A stretch of 59,119 nt of DNA from Rhizophlyctis rosea (GCA_027596075.1 JADGJC010000257.1:1-59119), one strand, 5' to 3'. Counted from the first letter of the stretch, positions 44,879 through 56,870 are shown. Translations and numbers: made by a program. The notes: a model not told the origin generated them from the sequence alone.

Positions 44879-45856
44879 TTATGCAGAAGCAACGGACACC
44901 AATCCCGCAAATCTATTCTGTTCCAATATGCTTTTCTCCTTCACTGACGCTCCTGTCCGCATCTTAGGGATGAGCTGTTGGCGACGCGGACGCGGGGTGT
45001 TGCGACGTTTTGTCGGTACGGCTTTGGTGATTTCCATGGTTGGGAGTGAAGGAATCTCGTCAGAGGGGAGGATGGTGCTCTTGGCAATTGGTGTATCCAT
45101 ATCGGTGAGCGAGACGACGGTATCCTTCCCGACCTTCTCCACCAAAATCTCCACCTTCTGCCTCTCCCTCTCCCCCCTCTTCCTCAACTGTTGGTTGATC
45201 CATCCCTTGAACCACATAACATGGAGCGGCATCACCCCCGCAAGAACCATCCACAGACCCCTCCCTGGGAAAGAGTAATAGAGATCCACGATGAAGTACG
45301 CGTGGATCACAATCCGTGTGAGGAAGAACGTCGCCCCAAACGCCGCATCGTTCCTAAACTTCTTATCCAAGCATCCCAACGCCATCACAGCTGTAGGCAA
45401 TTCCAATATCCCCATAGTGCAGAACCCGCCAGGGACACCAGCCGCAAGGAGACCAATCACCATAAAGGTATAAAGCGTATGATGAAAATACCCCGACCAA
45501 AAATTCATCTGCGAAGGATACAACGCCCTTCCCAATCCCAAATCACAAAGCAGATATGCTACGAAAAACCCACACGTCCATCGTGCAAAAGTCGAATCAA
45601 CAAGGGGAGATTGCGCCATGGAAAATCGACCGAGGAGGATGTGGGAGTGGAGGAAGGGAAGGGAGGCGAGGGACATGATTATTGCGGCGACGAAGGTTAA
45701 AATCCATGCGCGGGATTTTTCGGTTGAAAAGGTTTTTGGGAGGAGGTAGGGCAGGAGGAAGTAGGAGGTTGTTAGGAGGGTTGTGGAGAGAGCGAGGGGG
45801 AGGATGAAGGTGGGGGAGGTGAGGACTTCGACGATGGGGCGGGTGGTAGATGTCAT
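44879..45856 (-). CDS. TLC (TRAM-LAG1-CLN8) domain membrane protein
   Basis: A single exon of 325 residues. Six or seven hydrophobic segments are seen, starting near residues 14-40 and 50-70. The core CGFFVAYLLCDLGLGRALYP, then YFHHTLYTFMVIGLL, ILELPTAVMALGCLDK and GATFFLTRIVIHAYFIVDLY has the YLxxDL and HH features of TLC proteins of the TMEM56/TLCD type. Such proteins sit in ER or plasma membrane and influence lipid composition; ceramide synthase activity needs further motifs I do not see. The C-terminal 100 residues are charged and cytosolic, with a basic stretch TKRRNTPRPRRQQ. Length is normal apart from that tail. Confidence 0.82.
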   Translation of the reverse strand: MTSTTRPIVEVLTSPTFILPLALSTTLLTTSYFLLPYLLPKTFSTEKSRAWILTFVAAIIMSLASLPFLHSHILLGRFSMAQSPLVDSTFARWTCGFFVAYLLCDLGLGRALYPSQMNFWSGYFHHTLYTFMVIGLLAAGVPGGFCTMGILELPTAVMALGCLDKKFRNDAAFGATFFLTRIVIHAYFIVDLYYSFPGRGLWMVLAGVMPLHVMWFKGWINQQLRKRGERERQKVEILVEKVGKDTVVSLTDMDTPIAKSTILPSDEIPSLPTMEITKAVPTKRRNTPRPRRQQLIPKMRTGASVKEKSILEQNRFAGLVSVASA

Positions 45857-47186
45857 TTTGGTTTGGGCTTTGGGGTTTGGGACACCTGCAGAAGTTACAG
45901 TGAGTGAAAGGGTGCCTTGTAGATCGGCTAATGAGGTTCAAAGTAACAAGTCCGGAACTGAACTTACCTGCTTCTTCTTCAACTACCTGCGACTGCGACT
46001 GCAGCAGGCGTCCTCGGAGTTGACAAGCACAAGGGAAAGAAATCCTTCCTCCACTCTCGCAGCATTCAAGAAGGGATTCAAGCAATGTGGTGTTCCAGCA
46101 AACCCAATCATAAGCCACCCGAACGCGAAGTTGCAAACGGCAAGTTTTTGGGGCCCGGTGGCGCACACGTGGAGAGCCGAATTGTCGGATTGGGCAAATT
46201 CCGCAGCAGCCATCCATCAATCATCAATCCATCAAGGGTCTACTTTATCGTGCCAGGGTCCTATGGACATTTTCAAACCCAATGCGTAACAAGCAAATGG
46301 CAACCATTCATACTATTCATGATGATTATGAGACCTGGGGCGATCCAATGGCATTGCTCGGGCGATGTTGAATCAATTGTCAAAAAGAATCCTCGCCATG
46401 CGATTATGGGCCTCCGCACTCACCGGTCGGGGCTGGGTTGTTGGCGGTTGGGCACCACAGAAGACATCGTTCACTACTAATAGACACCATATGCGGCGAG
46501 ACAATAAAAGCCCCAAAGGATGCGTAGTCAACCAATACAATGTTACACTGCGCAATATCTTTCTCAGTCGTTTTGGGTAACCCACAATTTCTGTATGAAC
46601 CATTCTGAAAATCAGAGGAGCCCTCAAAGCTATCGTGTTATTGATGCGGGAGGAATCGACAAGAAAAGAAAACCTAAATCTTATAACTGCTCACAAAATC
46701 ATCCCAACATCTCGATTCAGTATCACCAACTGCTGAGATGATCATTCTGCGACTTCCACAGATTTTGCCACACGGAACAGGTCTGCGTTTTCCGGCATGG
46801 TAGAACGCAAAGAAGCAACTGAATGAGTTCATCTCTCCGCTTTGAGATACTATCATGCACTCCTTATTGTCCGACTTTATTTCAAGCGCACTTTGTCTTT
46901 TGGGACACACAGAACATATGGATGGCACAGTTGAACACGTGATAACGCCACTTGGTCGCTGTGCCACTGTGCTTTACCAATATATAAGCAGGCTGCGCAT
47001 TGTCCGTTGTCTGTCTTCCATCATCATCAGCTTTCTCATCTACAGACTATTTTGGGTTGAAACAGTGCTGAACGAAGCTAATAGGAGTTGTTGAGCATCG
47101 TCGCGGACAAAGCTGACTTCTAGCCTTCAACCTTGGAAGTCGACTTCACTTTTAGCATCCGCCTTCACAACCCAAACCTCAAAACC
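45857..47186. other. Intergenic region between TLC gene and F-box-like gene A
   Basis: 1.3 kb upstream of both genes, which are divergent. Only short frames are present. A TATA box for gene A is listed separately. A short CCATCAATCATCAATCCATCA repeat lies near 46210. Confidence 0.5.
46981..46988 (+). promoter_or_regulatory. TATA box of F-box-like gene A
   Basis: TATATAAG lies 199 bp upstream of the ATG at 47187, oriented with the gene. Spacing leaves room for a leader of about 170 nt. No other gene starts nearby on this strand. Confidence 0.5.
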
Positions 47187-49221
47187 ATGGAAGCTTTGGC
47201 GGAGGAAACCATCAGAGAAATCGGGAGGTACCTACCACTTGCCGACTTCAAAGCTTTCCGCTGGGCAGAACGCTTCACCGCCAAAGCTCTCGACATCAAA
47301 TTCTGTCTCCGACAACACGTGCCCTTGTACGAAGAACTCCGGAAAGTCGGTGGCGACGATTTCGCACTATCACTGATCAAAGTCAGAAGCTGGGTCTGGG
47401 GTAGCGGTGACGATATGTCGCTTCACAGGCAGCTGGCTTCGGGAAAGACGGACAATCTCCGCCACTGGATCAACACCGCAGTCACGACCCGCAACAGTCA
47501 AATGCTGACATACATTCTCGAGGACTTGAAAGCGTACCAAGGTCCGCGCTACATCATCATGAAGAAGCTCGGCAAATGCATGTCAAACGCAGCGGAAGAC
47601 GGGTGGATGATGGGAGTGATTTCTCTTCTCAACACAATCCATCAACTATTTGTGAGGGAACGGGATGGGAACCCACACTTCTACGAAGACGAAAATGGAC
47701 ATTCCCCATACGGGACTGCCGAAACGAAACTGATCGAATCATGGGAAGGTCCACTCATCCGCGCCGCACGCGGAAAGCATTTCGCCGTCGTCGATTACAT
47801 CATCAAAGCATCCATTCCAATCTTGCACGAAACCTTGTTTCATCCCTGGTTCGGAACCTTCATGACAAGACTCGTCGGCTGCGTCGACCGGAAAACCCTC
47901 CTCAAAGTCGTCGAAATCGCCCGTGGACGCGGTGCACTCGTCGGCATATGGAGACACAAGGGATGGCAGGACTACGTCATCGAAAGCGTCCTTACGGAAG
48001 ACGATCCATCGTCTATCGCCGTACTCATGCCCACCGTGGACGGCACCCATCCGTACGAGGACATGCGTCTTCTCAACACGATTGCTGAAACTGCTGTCAA
48101 TTGCAGTTTCCCGAATGTGTTGAAGGAAGTGATGAGACAGTTGCAAATCATGGACGTCCCAGTCATTTGGCATGAAAACGGTTTGGAGGAACGGTGTCGC
48201 ACAAACAATTTGTTTGATGCTATTGCTGCTATTTGTTGTCTTGAACGGAACGAGAATCCTGGAACAGCTGTGGTATGTTCGGAGCTTGCCATTTATTTCC
48301 TTCCAGGTTCTCAACCACTATTTGCAGGAAACCCTTCGAGCATGCCTCCGCTCGCCCCTCTTCACAAGCTTCGTCTCAAAGGCCTTCGCCAACATCGTTC
48401 GCAAACCCACCGCGATCCTCCTATATGAGTTTTTAACCGCCTTCCTCGTCCAAACTCGCTACTGCCTTCGCACTCTTGACATATTTCCGACATGGCCGAA
48501 GGCCGAAGCGATCGAAGTCTTGCTCCAGAATGGGTTGAGCGGGAATGCGGAATTTTGCAAGCGGTTTGTGGAGGGGGTTGCGAGGAGGTTGCGGGTTGAG
48601 GAGGAGGAGGAGGGGGGGTTGGAGGGAGGCAGGGGGGCGGAGACGGTGGATGGGGATGTGAAGGGGAGGGAATCAGAACGTCAAAAAGATGTCGATGCGG
48701 AAGAATTCGCGGGCATTCTTGAAACTCTAGTTCGTCATGGGTTGGATGTTAGTGATGAACGACTGGTTGTTCGTACGTTGGTGACGTGCATGGAAGTTGA
48801 GGATGCGGAAGTTACGCGAGTTGTTGTGGAGGGTTTGAAGAGTGTTGGGGCTGTTGTTGATGAGGGGGTTTGGAGGAGGGCTGGGGAGAGGGCTTTCGGA
48901 GAACCGGAGGATGTGACGGTGGAAGAACCCCAACCCGCGACGACGATTATGAGAAAGTTGATTGTGGTTGAAGGGATGGGGTTTCGGTGTGGGGAGTGTG
49001 GGAAGTTGTTCAAAGGGGAGGAGTTTGTGGTGAAGCATTTGGGGAATAAGCATGAGGAGATTTTGAGGGGTGGTGGAGGGGCGGATGTTGAAGATGAGGA
49101 CTTGGGTGGGTTTGCGGGGAAGCAGGCGTTGTTGATGGCGACTACGATGGCGGATTTGAAGTATAGGGTTGGGGGTTCGGCGGTGGTAGCGAGGCGGTTG
49201 CTGAGGATGGGGTGGGAGTAA
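47187..49221 (+). CDS. F-box-like protein with C-terminal ARS2-type zinc finger, copy A
   Basis: Exons 47187-48272 and 48328-49221 with a 55-nt phase-0 intron give 659 residues. The N-terminus reads LAEETIREIGRYLPLADFKA and then FRWAERF, an F-box pattern (LP/EExIxxIxxxLPLxDFxxxR), suggesting an SCF ubiquitin ligase adaptor. A long helical region follows, possibly degenerate ankyrin-like repeats (NLRHWINTAVTTRNSQMLTY). Near the C-terminus GFRCGECGKLFKGEEFVVKH and LGNKH form a C2H2 finger strikingly like that of ARS2/SERRATE (GKxFKGPEFVxKHxxNKH). The intron position matches copies B and C (ACLRSP follows it in A, TCLRSP in B). A shorter acceptor at 48306 would give an intron of only 34 nt and is less likely. 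Confidence 0.75.
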
Positions 49222-49691
49222 GTGGTTTTCTGACGGGAAGAAGTTGTGGAATCTGCTGTTTTGATGGAAATTTTTTTCTTGTGTTGTGAAATTTATGCAA
49301 TAACTTGTAATGAATGACGTATCTTGTCGATTGTGCCGCGTGTGTGCAGTGCATATCGTAGTTTCACTTTGACTCACATAGCCCACCTTGCCCATAAGCA
49401 AACAGAAATGGAGATTGCTACTGTTTTATAATTCCTGTACAAATTCCTGTGAAAAAAAGTCAAAAAGAACATAGGTAAGTTGGGGGGTTGGTACCGTTGG
49501 TCCCAGCCGACAGGTATCGCTGGCTCATTTTGAGCGCCTGGCCTTGTTTTGGACGCGGGAAGAAGGACACCCGACTCGCAAGTTCGCAATCACCTCCATT
49601 ATGCAGTCCTGATATCAGAGCAGAAATCTTCTACTCAGTTACGTTCCAGCCTTCAAAATACAATTCCTTGCCCCAATTACAGATACAGTAG

Positions 49692-51904
49692 CAGTTTTGG
49701 ACGCCATTCCTTTGTTGTCGTCAGTTCCGAGCACCATACGTCAGAAGCTTTCAACTGTTTCGTTGGATGTACTTTCCCATTTAAGCACGGATGATATTGT
49801 CAAGGAATTGGCGCGTTTGAATGTGAAAGTTCCCATTGGATTAGCAGCTACCTTGGGAATGGTGGGCAAAACCGTTGATTCAATTATCTGAATTGCAAAA
49901 TGGGTCAGGACGTGAGTTGACTGGTAAACTATTTCATGGTCAACCTAATGTTGGCAATCAAGGCTTGCTACAGGGCCAGAGTCCTTCCCGTTTACCTTTC
50001 TCTCAAACATGCCATCCTGCCCTCGGTCGCCATCTACGCCGCTTTGGTTTTTTGCGAAATATCTTGATGAGTTGAGGAGATTGTCCTCGGTCAATGCAGG
50101 GACGTTGTTAACTTGGACAGCATCCATAGGATTATCCATAGTTCTGTTCCTAGACGAGTTTCAAGACTGCGCAACCTGGGCAGACAAGAAGCTAGTACGG
50201 CAATCTACATACCGAGGTGAAACACCTCATCGAACCAGCTCAATATTTCTGGCTGGTCCTTCCAGGGTCTTCAGTGTACACTGCCCGCTTGGCTTTCGCA
50301 GAAGTCAACGGGGATCCACCACCTCAATTCTCGTCGTGTGCAGAGTTTTCAAGGTGAGTAAAGGTGTTTGAAGCTTAAACCGTGTAACGCTCCAATATGA
50401 ACGCCCTATTCGTGACCGAGGGAAGTTCTGCGGATTGTGGAGGAGATCTTATCGCCGGATAATGTGCAGTATGACTCTCCAGTCTGGTCCCTTGATTTTG
50501 TAGCCAGTCCAGCTGGCACCGGCCATGCCGGTTGATGAGGACGAGGCGGAGCTGCAGAGTCAGGAAGATGCGTGGTGGCATGACCAAATCGGGAGACTTT
50601 TCTTGATGACGGGAAGCAATTTTCGAAAGCTGGTTTCCGGAGGTTGTTTAGGGCAGAGGCGGAGAAGGAAGGGCTTGTTGTGCTTGGGGACGACCAGATT
50701 TTCAGCGAGCTTTACCGAGATGTGGTGGGATTCACACAGAGGCGGCAGGAAACTGAACTGAATCGTGCTTATATGAATTTGTTGGATAGGCTCTATTAGA
50801 TGAGCATGGGGTTGATTGAGCAGAGGGATTTGGAAACATTAGATATAGACTTCCTTCGAGCTGGTGGGAAATCAATCCGGAGACTGCACAAGCGCTTCCG
50901 CTCCTCAAGTTTTGAAATTGGACGATGCTGGGTTGGTTAGTTTGACGCTGGGCGCTGGTGGAACGGATCGGGCGCAAGTTTACTACACGCGGCCATTGCT
51001 GCTCGTAACTTTACTATATAGGAAGGAGTTGAAGGGCGTGACGGTTTCGGTGGAAGAGATTTGGGCAGCTCGGATCGTGTTGGGTTCCGCCAGCATTACT
51101 TTATAGCGCACCCTCAAGAACGCCATCCTTGCGCACAGTGAACTTCGAACCATCCCTCTCCGCGTTCCTCCCGCCCACATTCCTATCACCCGCTACGAAA
51201 ACGAGTTCCTCAGTGTCATCCCATCAGTCAACGACAACCTCTCGGACAAGGCTTGCTATCATCTGGCTGTAGAGCATCCTGTAGTCCTGGCTCTTGTGGA
51301 TGACCCTTCCAAATGCGCCCATGAGGTGAGCCAACTTCAATAGGAACAAACGAGTTCACTTTGCGAAAGCCTCTAGGCTTCGAAGATATGAAGAATTGAT
51401 TGGTTCATTGGTCCGTTACCCGCACAATAAGCCGGGTGGAGGTGCAGGTAGGGTAGTCATAATGCCTACGATCTTTTTCTCTTACTCATTATTTAGCCAT
51501 AGATACCATCATCTTCGAGGAAAACGTCGTTCACCTCCTGCAGTACAAAATCGGCGGATCAGTGCTGGCCAAGGCTGATGGCACTGACTTGGTTGGCAAG
51601 TTAGAAGCAGCGCAGACAGATATTTGCGCAGCTCTTGCAACTTGCGAGGCATAACAAGGAAATCAGCCTACACCTCTGCACCAACGCGTCCAATTGCTCC
51701 CGAGTCGGAAGCGGAATTCCGTCAAAAGGAACGTTTGGAATCGGAGGGATCTATATCAAATATGGCCAGATGCCATTGCGGAATTGTCTCGGTGTTATGA
51801 TAAAGCGGCCAAAGTTTACGTTCCGTGATATGGCATTGGGGTACCCTATGGTCAACAGTGATGTATATAACAGGAACTTGCGACGGAGGAGATGTACAAT
51901 ATGA
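49692..51904 (+). pseudogene. Decayed multi-exon gene, function unrecognised
   Basis: Coding-looking segments run along the plus strand but cannot be joined into one frame. They include LSTVSLDVLSHLSTDDIVKE (49697-49891), a segment with AGTLLTWTASIGLSIVLFL (about 50090), EVLRIVEEILSPDNVQYDSP (about 50424), EGLVVLGDDQIFSELYRDVV (about 50670), a frame from 50864 to a TAG at 51104-51106, and its in-frame continuation NAILAHSELRTIPLRVPP. One exon pair splices well: 51378-51447 to 51497 onward, giving EELIGSLVRYPHNKPGGGA and then DTIIFEENVVHLLQYKIGG. A later segment switches frame between ESEAEFRQKERLESEG and LYQIWPDAIAELSRCY. Several frame conflicts and one in-frame stop suggest decay; missed introns or sequence errors are the alternative. 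Confidence 0.4.
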
Positions 51905-52227
51905 TTTCCAGTAGTTCTAGCATGTACATAGCGTTAGCGATAATCATTGGGGCAAAATTCATGATTGATAAGTTAGGGGTTTTCTAGCATGTTTGTGTAT
52001 TAGAAGTCCAAGGCGAGGGTTTTATATCCAATTTGAAATTTCAAGCTGATTCTTATCATGTTGGCTTCTTGGCAAAGACTCATTCTTCATTGTTTCATAT
52101 TACGACAACAAGATAATATATGCCGCAACCAACTGAATGCACACTGTAAACACTAAGCTACGCCAGTCAAACCCGAACCCATTGCACGATCACAAAAGAT
52201 CCTGACCCGTCTCCCTGTCGAAGACCC
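51905..52227. other. Short AT-rich intergenic region
   Basis: 323 bp between the decayed locus and the 3' end of F-box-like gene B. It is AT-rich and shows no feature. Confidence 0.5.
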
Positions 52228-54700
52228 CTACGCCCCTCCTCCCGAACCGCCATCCCCCGCATCGGACCTCTTACCACGCACAACGACCCCCGGATGCTTC
52301 TCCCCAACATGCTCCACCAAATGCTCCCTCTCCATATACCCGTTTCTGCAAATTCCACAGTTCCAAGAATTTCCCCTCTTGCAGATCACCTTCCTCAGCT
52401 CCCCACCTTTGCCTTCCTTCCTCCTCCGTTCCTCCTTCATCGTCTCCAAAGCCCTCTCCATAACCTCCTCATCCACAACCGCCCCAACACCCGTCAACGC
52501 CTCCTGAACAAAGCTTGTAACCCTCTCATCCCCACGCTCATAACAACCCACCAAACACCGCAGAATCACTTCCTCATCCCCAACATCAAACCCGTGACGA
52601 ACAAGAAGTCCCAAAATACCCGCAAAGTGCTCCGCATTAACATGCAGACGGATCACCTTCCCCCCTTGCGCGTCCCTCAAATCATCATCGCTTTCAGAGC
52701 TTTCGGACCCGGTATGAGAATTATCGACATCCATGTAGTACATTCCTTCATCGATGTCTGTCCGCCCTTCGCGACGTCGGGACCGTGACCTCACGGGCGA
52801 TGAATGGCCATCGAGTGAGTCTGTTCCTCCATCGTCGTCGTCCTCTTCCTCTCCATCTGCATCTCCATCTGCATCTCCATCTCCATCTCCATCTCCATCT
52901 CCATCTCCATCTCCATCTCCGCCTGCATTGCCCTGACCGATGTCATTGCTTTCAATGGTGTCATTCCCTTCACCCATGCCATTGCCTTCACCGAATAATT
53001 CTTCGTCAACGTCATCCGCAGTCAACCCCACATCTCCGGCCGTTCCTTCTCCCACCCCGTCATCATCTGACCCTTCTTCCATGGGATCATCCATCTCGCT
53101 ATCTCCGGTAGATCCTTCGTCCTCCCCATCTTCACTCCCATCCCCATTCACCATGTCCGGATCCGACACCTCCGACACGTCATTCTCAGTAGGTTGCTCC
53201 TGGTCCTCACTTTCCCTCCCTCCGCTCTCCCGATGAATGATGTACAACCTCCAACCAACGCCTTCCACAAACTGCTTACAGCACTCCGAATCCCCTCTGA
53301 GACCATTTTGGAGCAAGAAGTCAATCGCGTCGACCGTTGGCCAGATCGGGAAGACTTTGAGTGAGCGGATGCAGTCGCGTGTTTGGTCCGGGAACGTGTT
53401 GAGGAACTCGCGAAGGAGGATCACCGTCGGATGGCGGATGGCCTTTTTGATGGTTTTTCGAATGTGGTCCGAAAAGACGGGTGAGCGAAGGCATGTTTGG
53501 AGGATTTCCTAAATACCAATGGGACGTGCAGAGATTGAGTTGATCTGAAATTATCTGAAATTAATTACGGATATCAAAGGCACGACTCCACCATACCGTA
53601 GCAGGTTCAACATTACTCTCATGCAAGCGGTGGAAATTGCTAGTAGCATGAAACAAAACAAATGAACGACTGCTCTTCTGCATCTCCAAAAGGTCGTTGT
53701 CGTGGCCATCGGCAATGGTATCAATGGCTTCCAGTCGCCTCACTACTTCCTTCACAACGCGGGGAAAGAGCCGGCAGATGGCAAGATCGGCGATCTCATG
53801 GAGCAGACGACACTCTTCGTATAAATCAAAGTCTTCGGTGCGCATGAGTAGAGCAATGACGGACGGGGTGTCTTCCGATACGACGGTGCGGATGATTTTG
53901 GGTTGCCATCCTTTGGATCTGTATAGGCCAACAAGTGCGCCTCGCCCACGGCCAATTTCAACGATTTTGAAGAGGGTTTTGCGATCATTGCGATCACCAA
54001 GTCGTTCCACGAACGCCGCAAACCAGGGGTGGAACGTCTCCTCGTTCAGGAATGTAATGGCAGCCTTGATTAGGTGGTCAACAACATCGAAACGCTTTTG
54101 CACTGCGGCCGAAACGATTGAATTTCCCCACAATTTGACGAATCTCGTCTCAGCTGCGCCGTATTCATCCCTCTCGTTCTCCCAAAAATCCATACCGCCC
54201 CACCTCTGTCTGAGGAACAGGTGCTCCATTGTATTTTGCAAGGAAATCACTCCCATCAACCACCCTTCCCCCGCTGCGACTGCCATACATTTGCCAAGCT
54301 TCTTCAGGGTGTAACCGCACGAATGACGATGAGCCTTCACGTTCTCCAGGACGGAAACGAGCATTTGGTTGTTGCGCGTTTCGATGGCGATGCCGATCCA
54401 GTGGCGAAGATTGTAAGGTTGACCGGAAGCCAGTTGGCTTTGAATCGTGATGTGTTCCCCATTAAGCCAAACCCAGCTCCTCAATTTGATGAGTGCCAAA
54501 GCGAACTCGTCCCCACCAGCGCTCCTGTGCACATCATATAGAGGCACGTGTAGACGGAGACAGAATTTGATATCCAGGCACTTCGCAAAGAAGCGGTTTG
54601 TCCAGCGAAGAGCTTTGAACTCGGCAAGTGGTAGAAACTTCCCGATCTCTCTGACGGTTTCCTCTGGAAGGGAGTCGTAGGTGATCGCCAACGTTTGCAT
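52228..54700 (-). CDS. F-box-like protein with C-terminal zinc finger, copy B
   Basis: Exons 54700-53597 and 53508-52228 with an 88-nt phase-0 intron give 794 residues. I start at the ATG of MQTLAITYDSLPEETVREIG; the frame continues 57 codons upstream to a GTG. F-box-like SLPEETVREIGKFLPLAEFK is followed by FCLRLHVPLYDVHRSAGGDE and a helical region closely matching copy A. The second exon starts with EILQTCLRSPVF (copy A: ETLRACLRSPLF). It then has an acidic, repeat-rich segment of Gly-Asp dipeptides encoded by a CCATCT microsatellite. It ends with a zinc finger SWNCGICRNGYMEREHLVEH and VGEKH, more diverged than that of copy A. Head-to-head with copy C. Confidence 0.75.
52852..52922. repeat. 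CCATCT hexanucleotide microsatellite inside gene B
   Basis: About ten tandem copies of CCATCT (some CTGCAT variants) encode Gly-Asp or Ala-Asp dipeptides on the minus strand. The unit is six bases, so length changes keep the reading frame. Confidence 0.9.
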
Positions 54701-54945
54701 GACTTTGACGGGCGCGTTGTGAAATTGGAGCTGGTTGTCGCGGTGGCGTCGAAACTTCAGACTGGAAGGCTGGGACCGAGAGTGGGAAATGGAGATGCTT
54801 GCTACTTGCGTGATGCAGTTTAGTCGGTGGCGTGAAAAGCAGTGACCTATCAAGGTTCGTATCGAGACCACAGCATACCATTAGGTGAGTGGATGGAGCG
54901 TGAGAACTGGGCGAAGGATCAGCCGAGCCCACGCTGTGCCCACCC

Positions 54946-54953
54946 TATTTATA
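54946..54953 (-). promoter_or_regulatory. TATA box of F-box-like gene B
   Basis: On the minus strand the sequence is TATAAATAGGG, 246 bp upstream of the chosen ATG at 54700 and in gene orientation. It is about 310 bp from the start of copy C, which faces the other way. Confidence 0.55.
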
Positions 54954-55263
54954 CCACTTTTTGGAGTGGCAAAGCCGTCGTGGCTTGGACAGGTGCCACA
55001 TAGTGACTACACCACAAAATTAGTTTATTCATATTTGGGCATACTTCAGGAGACAATCAATCCTTTCCCCGCTTCAGCCACTTTCCCACAGCTCAGAAGA
55101 TCTTTCCCACGCGTGCATTTCCATCTGCCCGCACATTCTCCATCCAAGCAGACCAACTTGACACAACAAAAGACCATATCTACCAAATAGCTTCCCTTCC
55201 TCCTACCGGAAACCTACCACTCGCAACGTCCATCTGCTTATCAGCCTTTGAAGGAGTGACGTC

Positions 55264-56733
55264 ATGCCCGATCCAGACGAAGCATAACTTTCAACTCTTC
55301 CAGAAGAACTCATCAAAGAGATCGGCAACTAGTTGCACCTTCCCGCTTGCAGAAAGTTCCGACAAACGGCTCGATTCGTACCAAAAGCTCTGACTGACGT
55401 CTGGATGCTTCGCCATCATGCACCGTTGTACCAGGAGTTGCGGCGGGTCGGTGGTGGGGACGACTTCGTCCGTGCCATCTTGAAGGTCAGGGCATGGATA
55501 TGGCATCAAGGTTCAGCGGAGGGACCGAAATTGGGAAGTCAGTTCGCAAAGGATGGGTTTGGTTTGGGTGATTGGCTTGAAAGGGCGATCGAAAAGCGCA
55601 ACATTGAAATGGTGATTTGGATCGTGGACGCGCTCCAAGACCATGAACCCACGGATGTGGAAGGATATGTGTACTTTCTCGAGGTGATCAGTTTCTTCGT
55701 GGGAGAATCGGCGTCTGCTGGGTGGGCGGCGGGACTCAATGTCATCGCAAATCTGCTTCACGACAAATGGAGGGAACTGCAAGGCCTTGTCCGTGGGAAG
55801 AATTTGGAGGAGCCAAGCTACACTCCATTTGCGGCATTGGCGATCTCGATCCAAATTGCGCTCCAACAAAACCACTTCCATCTGGTCGATTGTTTGCTCA
55901 AATCATGTCGTCGTTTGGGAAGTGGTGACGCCTTTCAGTACTGCACTGGCCTCTTGGCGCGCCTGCTTGCGGAGCATATCCCCGATGATGAACTTGTCTG
56001 GCGATATATTACGTCTGCGCGATCACGGGGTGCTTTTGATGGGCTCAAGCCCTTCAACGACGACTCTACCTCGGAAGATCTAGGAGTCTCTGAAGACAGC
56101 GATACCAAATGGACCGAAGGAGTCACTGACGCTGTCATCCGGAATGATCAAGGGCACCTGATCGAATACCTTCCACCATTCCAACAAGACGACTTCGCCG
56201 CAAAGCATGATGCTCTTTGCAAAGTGGCCGAACGCATAATCCCGAAGAATCTCACAAATGTCCTGCAAACGGTGGTGAAGCAGCTGGAATCGATCTCAAG
56301 CCAGGACTTTGCCCGCAACGAAGGGTGCTGTGAAGCCCTCAGCAAGGTCCTCATGGCGGCCATACAAAACGTGGATGCGGTAACTGACGACAACAAGGAG
56401 ATCGCCAAGGTACCGAAGCAGCCATCCCCGATGTCGACCGGCCTGCTAATTCTAATCTCCGATCAGCAAATGCTACAAATGTGCCTCCTTTCGCAAGCCT
56501 TCTCAGCACACGTCGACATCGTCAAATGCATCCATGCATGCATGCGCGACATCAAGATCACCTCACTTCGTGACGTCTTCGAAATCATCCCGGCCACGGT
56601 GCCCAAATACCGGAAAGCCATTCTGTCATCGGACCTCCTCCCGAATGCGAAGAAGGTGAAAAGGATGATGAAAGGGGGGGCGGGAAGGCGATCAGGGAAC
56701 CGTTCTTCCGGGGATGCCGAAGGGGTATGTTGA
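55264..56733 (+). pseudogene. F-box-like family copy C, F-box broken by two stops
   Basis: From ATG 55264 the frame meets TAA at 55285 and TAG at 55330, yet the translated context STLPEELIKEIGN and LHLPACRKFRQTARFVPK clearly is the family's F-box. Behind the stops the frame is open for more than 450 codons, with the family landmarks HHAPLYQELRRVGGGDDFVR and a helical region. A 57-nt segment 56410-56466 has GTACCG-CGATCAG borders and a GCTAAT branch-like site; it matches the intron position of copies A and B, since the sequence on either side joins as DDNKEIAK and QMLQMCLLSQAF. The C-terminus is basic (KKVKRMMKGGAGRR) and lacks a zinc finger. The first downstream ATG (55404, WMLRHHAPLY) would give a protein without F-box, so a truncated functional product is possible. 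Confidence 0.65.
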
Positions 56734-56870
56734 GTGTGCGCACGTGTTGGCGCGGAAAATGGGAGCGTCTGAGGTTCGTTCTTGTGGAATTGATCAAGCT
56801 CCCCATCTGAGTTTGGACTCATCATCATCTTGTAGTTTGTCCAGGAACAACTTCAAAAGGTCAGAATGAT

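Noticed and set aside
45060..45700. Frames opposite and within the TLC gene
   Set aside because: Shadows of a single-exon gene with clear membrane segments and TLC motifs.
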